NCBI GenBank assembly: GCA_949775045.1 | Contig: OX459101.1 | Location: 12,140,347-12,204,346 of the forward strand | Direction of reading: 5' to 3' | Length of the DNA: 64,000 nucleotides | Source: Metridium senile | Taxonomy: Eukaryota; Cnidaria; Anthozoa; Actiniaria; Metridiidae | In this document: positions 62,412-64,000 of the stretch, piece after piece | Layout of the letters: every line of letters begins with the position of its first letter | Numbering within the stretch: the first letter of the stretch is position 1 | Made by a program: the position numbers and the translations under genes | Notes under the pieces: generated by a model | The model's database searches: none | Seen by the model: the letters and a program-made list of their open reading frames with translations, nothing else | What the model was told of the DNA's origin: nothing

Positions 62412-62614
62412 TTACTGATGCGGACATTGATTAGCTTTGTCTTTATCCTTAAACATATCTTTTGTCTTTGACGGTGATAGCCAGCCAGAGTACGCAGGTT
62501 TGTTTTCTCGTTCTTTTGCTATCAAGGCACGTCGTCTATCGGCTAGTGATGGCTCTTGTTGACAGGCAGAGGGCCCGGATGCAGATGCTAGTTCGGAAGG
62601 GCGATTGCTTGGCC
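62412..62614 (-). CDS. Last visible exon of an unrecognised host gene
   Basis: After the acceptor ATCTATCTCAG (ending 62615) the exon begins at 62614 with two bases completing a codon. It then encodes 66 residues: PSNRPSELASASGPSACQQE, LADRRRALIAKERENKPAY, SGWLSPSKTKDMFKDKDK and QCPHQ before TAA 62412-62414. The phase exactly fits the upstream exon at 63678-63793 (one base carried over), making a Gly codon. Only this frame is open. A charged helical segment (RRRALIAKERE) follows a Ser/Pro-rich linker. CATCA followed by GTAAAA could alternatively be a donor. No family is recognised. Confidence 0.65.
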
Positions 62615-62748
62615 CTGAGATAGATAGTAATATACTGTAAGTACAAGATAATTTATTCCCCGGGGGAGGGTTGGGTGTTGCCCTTAGATAGATAGTAATA
62701 TACTAAAAGCACAAGATAATTTATTCCCTGGGGAGGGGTGGGGTATAT
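62611..62748. repeat. Two-copy 68-bp tandem duplication at the splice acceptor
   Basis: CCCTGAGATAGATAGTAATA (62613) and CCCTTAGATAGATAGTAATA (62681) start two copies that continue through AAGATAATTTATTCCC. The first copy contains the acceptor used by the exon at 62614; in the second the AG is lost (CTTAG in place of CTGAG on +). Confidence 0.9.
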
Positions 62749-62867
62749 ATATATATAGTATATACATGATTCACAACCTCATAAGAACGCGCGCTCTCAT
62801 TGGCTAGCTATCTCGGAATCCGAGACCATATTCACTGCTCAAGCTCGGAATATTGCTTCTCGGCAAA

Positions 62868-63005
62868 ATGGCGTCTCGTTTTGCAACAATTACCGATGAA
62901 GAAATCGAAAAACTTCAACAAAACGCAATTCAAAGTGATATTCACTTAACAATTTATCACAAATTAGACAATCTAGTTTTTTTTTTCGTTATATCTGATA
63001 AGTAA
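62868..63005 (+). pseudogene. Possible orphan first exon (MASRFATITDEEIEKL)
   Basis: ATG in the context CAAAATGGCGTC begins a 45-codon frame, MASRFATITDEEIEKLQQNA and IQSDIHLTIYHKLDNL. The MASRF-x-T-x-EEI-x-x-L start is reminiscent of the N-termini of tyrosine-recombinase-like/KCTD1-type cnidarian genes, usually followed by an exon junction near KxATK. That part is missing here. It lies on the opposite strand within an intron of the host gene. It could be a relic of a transposon or a chance frame. Confidence 0.35.
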
Positions 63006-63356
63006 GCTTATTTTTTATATGCAATTCAATACAACAGCCAGTTCTGATACTTTGTTTCTTCTTGCCTGCAAAACAGGCGTTTTTGTCGAGTCTTGGAAAA
63101 CATCGGGTTCTGGGCTTCCTGTGTTGTAACGAGCGAGCAAAAAGGAAAGTGCTTCCTTCACCCTACCCCAACTTTCTTTTTTGTCTAGGCCCTATGTTTT
63201 TCGCGGTTATCCAGATAACACAGGAAACCCAACTCTCGATTTTCCACAAGACTCCACATGCAGGAACACCTGTTCTGCATGCAATGTTACTTCACGATTG
63301 TCAAGTTTATGTTAGCTAATGTGTGAAAAATTGTATGGTCACCCGCTCGAAACTCA
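63006..63356. other. Intron sequence, no further gene seen
   Basis: An 85-codon + frame (63062-63319) has no recognisable motif and lies in the intron of the - strand gene. Confidence 0.4.
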
Positions 63357-63578
63357 TTAGGGACAGACCATTTATTTTTTTATGGGGCGGGGGGAAGGGG
63401 GTCCCAATTCCCCCAAAAAATATCGAGCAAGGCCTTAACCCTTTAAAAAAATCGAGCATTACCAATCAAGGCAAAAAAAAAATATCGAGGATCTGTTAAA
63501 AAAATATCTTGCAAACTGTATGTCCGGAAAAAAAAATCGAACAAACCCCCCATCAAAAATCAAATGGTCCGTCCCTTA
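63357..63578. mobile_element. MITE with TTAGGGACAGACCATTT ends
   Basis: TTAGGGACAGACCATTTATT (63357) and TCAAATGGTCCGTCCCTTA (ending 63578) are inverted ends; the interior repeats AAAAAATATCGAG words next to a G/C run. It lies in the intron of the host gene. Confidence 0.8.
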
Positions 63579-63657
63579 GCATGTTATATTACTGTTTAGC
63601 ATGTTATATTACTCATTAGCACGTTATTTTACTCGTTAGCATGTTAAAATACTGTAT
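63576..63657 (+). repeat. ~21-bp tandem repeat, four copies
   Basis: TTAGCATGTTATATTACTGT with variants (CACGTTATTTTACTCG). It directly follows the MITE. Confidence 0.9.
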
Positions 63658-63677
63658 GCTTTATCATTCAGACTTAC

Positions 63678-63793
63678 CAAGTACATTTGTAGGTACTTCT
63701 TCTTTCCCTTTTAATGACCTATTTTGTCTACTTAGTTCTTTGACTTGTTTGCGTAGATATTGGACCTCATCTGTTAGCTTGGAAGCTTGATTA
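63678..63793 (-). CDS. Coiled-coil exon of the same host gene
   Basis: A 116-bp exon with a good acceptor (TTTGTTTGTTCAG, next to 63794) and a consensus donor (CTTG then GTAAGT at 63677). Only one frame is open: NQASKLTDEVQYLRKQVKEL, then SRQNRSLKGKEEVPTNVLG. Leucines at heptad-like spacing (KLTDEVQYLRKQVKEL) indicate a coiled coil. It joins in phase to the exon at 62614. Upstream exons lie beyond the right edge. The protein family is not recognised. Confidence 0.7.
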
Positions 63794-64000
63794 CTGAACA
63801 AACAAAAACACATCTCATTGACATCAGGCATCAGAATTTAGTTCAGAATTAGCAATAATCAATAACAATCATCAATATATTCATCACTTTTAAGTAATGA
63901 TATGTGTAAGAAGTAGGCAACTCTCTATTGTTCTGCGGCAATAGCAACCTCCCCACATAAGAATGTCTTAGTTTTCAGACTGAAAGTATATCAGCCTATA
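63794..64000. other. Intron or upstream part of the host gene, no exon identified
   Basis: No frame with convincing splice sites is seen in the last 200 bases. The next exon is probably outside the window. Confidence 0.4.

Overview
The window reads as nuclear DNA of an invertebrate animal, most likely an anthozoan cnidarian (coral or sea anemone). The reasons are its strong A+T richness, intron-bearing genes with GT-AG sites, a lineage-specific family of intron-poor class A GPCRs, tRNA-derived SINEs, CR1/jockey-like LINE pieces, hAT and THAP-type transposase remnants, and many inverted-repeat DNA elements. I cannot name the species. Almost nothing here looks bacterial or operon-like.

Layout. 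1-1431 is the 3' end of a hAT transposon entering from the left. 1432-9590 is AT-rich intergenic DNA with LINE fragments, palindromic elements (2502-2598, 3576-4333, 5843-5992, 6233-6620) and low-complexity tracts. 9590-12270 holds a frameshifted GPCR copy on the + strand with its upstream region and a decayed reverse transcriptase piece. 12437-18600 has a LINE tail ending in a pure ATTCT array (12771-13046), an inverted repeat carrying two THAP-like fragments (14196-15266), a multiply nested inverted-repeat composite (15615-17445), a TA-flanked element (17581-17771) and a tRNA-derived SINE.

18890-54800 is the core: a tandem segmental duplication of 7-9 kb units, all on the - strand. Each unit contains, in + coordinate order, a conserved leader block, a reverse transcriptase pseudogene, a class A GPCR, a conserved TATA-containing upstream block, inverted-repeat elements, a TTACG/CGTAA-rich block and a minisatellite built from 20- and 24-bp monomers. 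Units start near 18890, 27483, 35811, 42844 and 52193. Intact receptor genes lie at 20685-21739, 30778-31832, 37394-38455 and 53747-54652. The fourth unit is rearranged and holds two overlapping receptor fragments (44428-45069 and 46393-46809). Units differ by private transposon insertions, so they act as filled and empty sites for one another and the insertion boundaries can be read directly.

54977-56602 is a TTAA-flanked inverted-repeat element carrying a ~170-bp tandem repeat. 56648-62360 is repeat-rich with more nested palindromes. At the right edge two phase-matched exons on the - strand (63678-63793 and 62412-62614) are the 3' end of an unrecognised host gene with a coiled coil; it continues beyond the window.

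The receptors are probably surface G-protein-coupled receptors for an unknown ligand. The minisatellite and the repeated RT block are plausible substrates for the unequal exchange that built the array. No dedicated new defence or enzymatic system was seen; the novelty is in array architecture, receptor motif changes and nested mobile elements.
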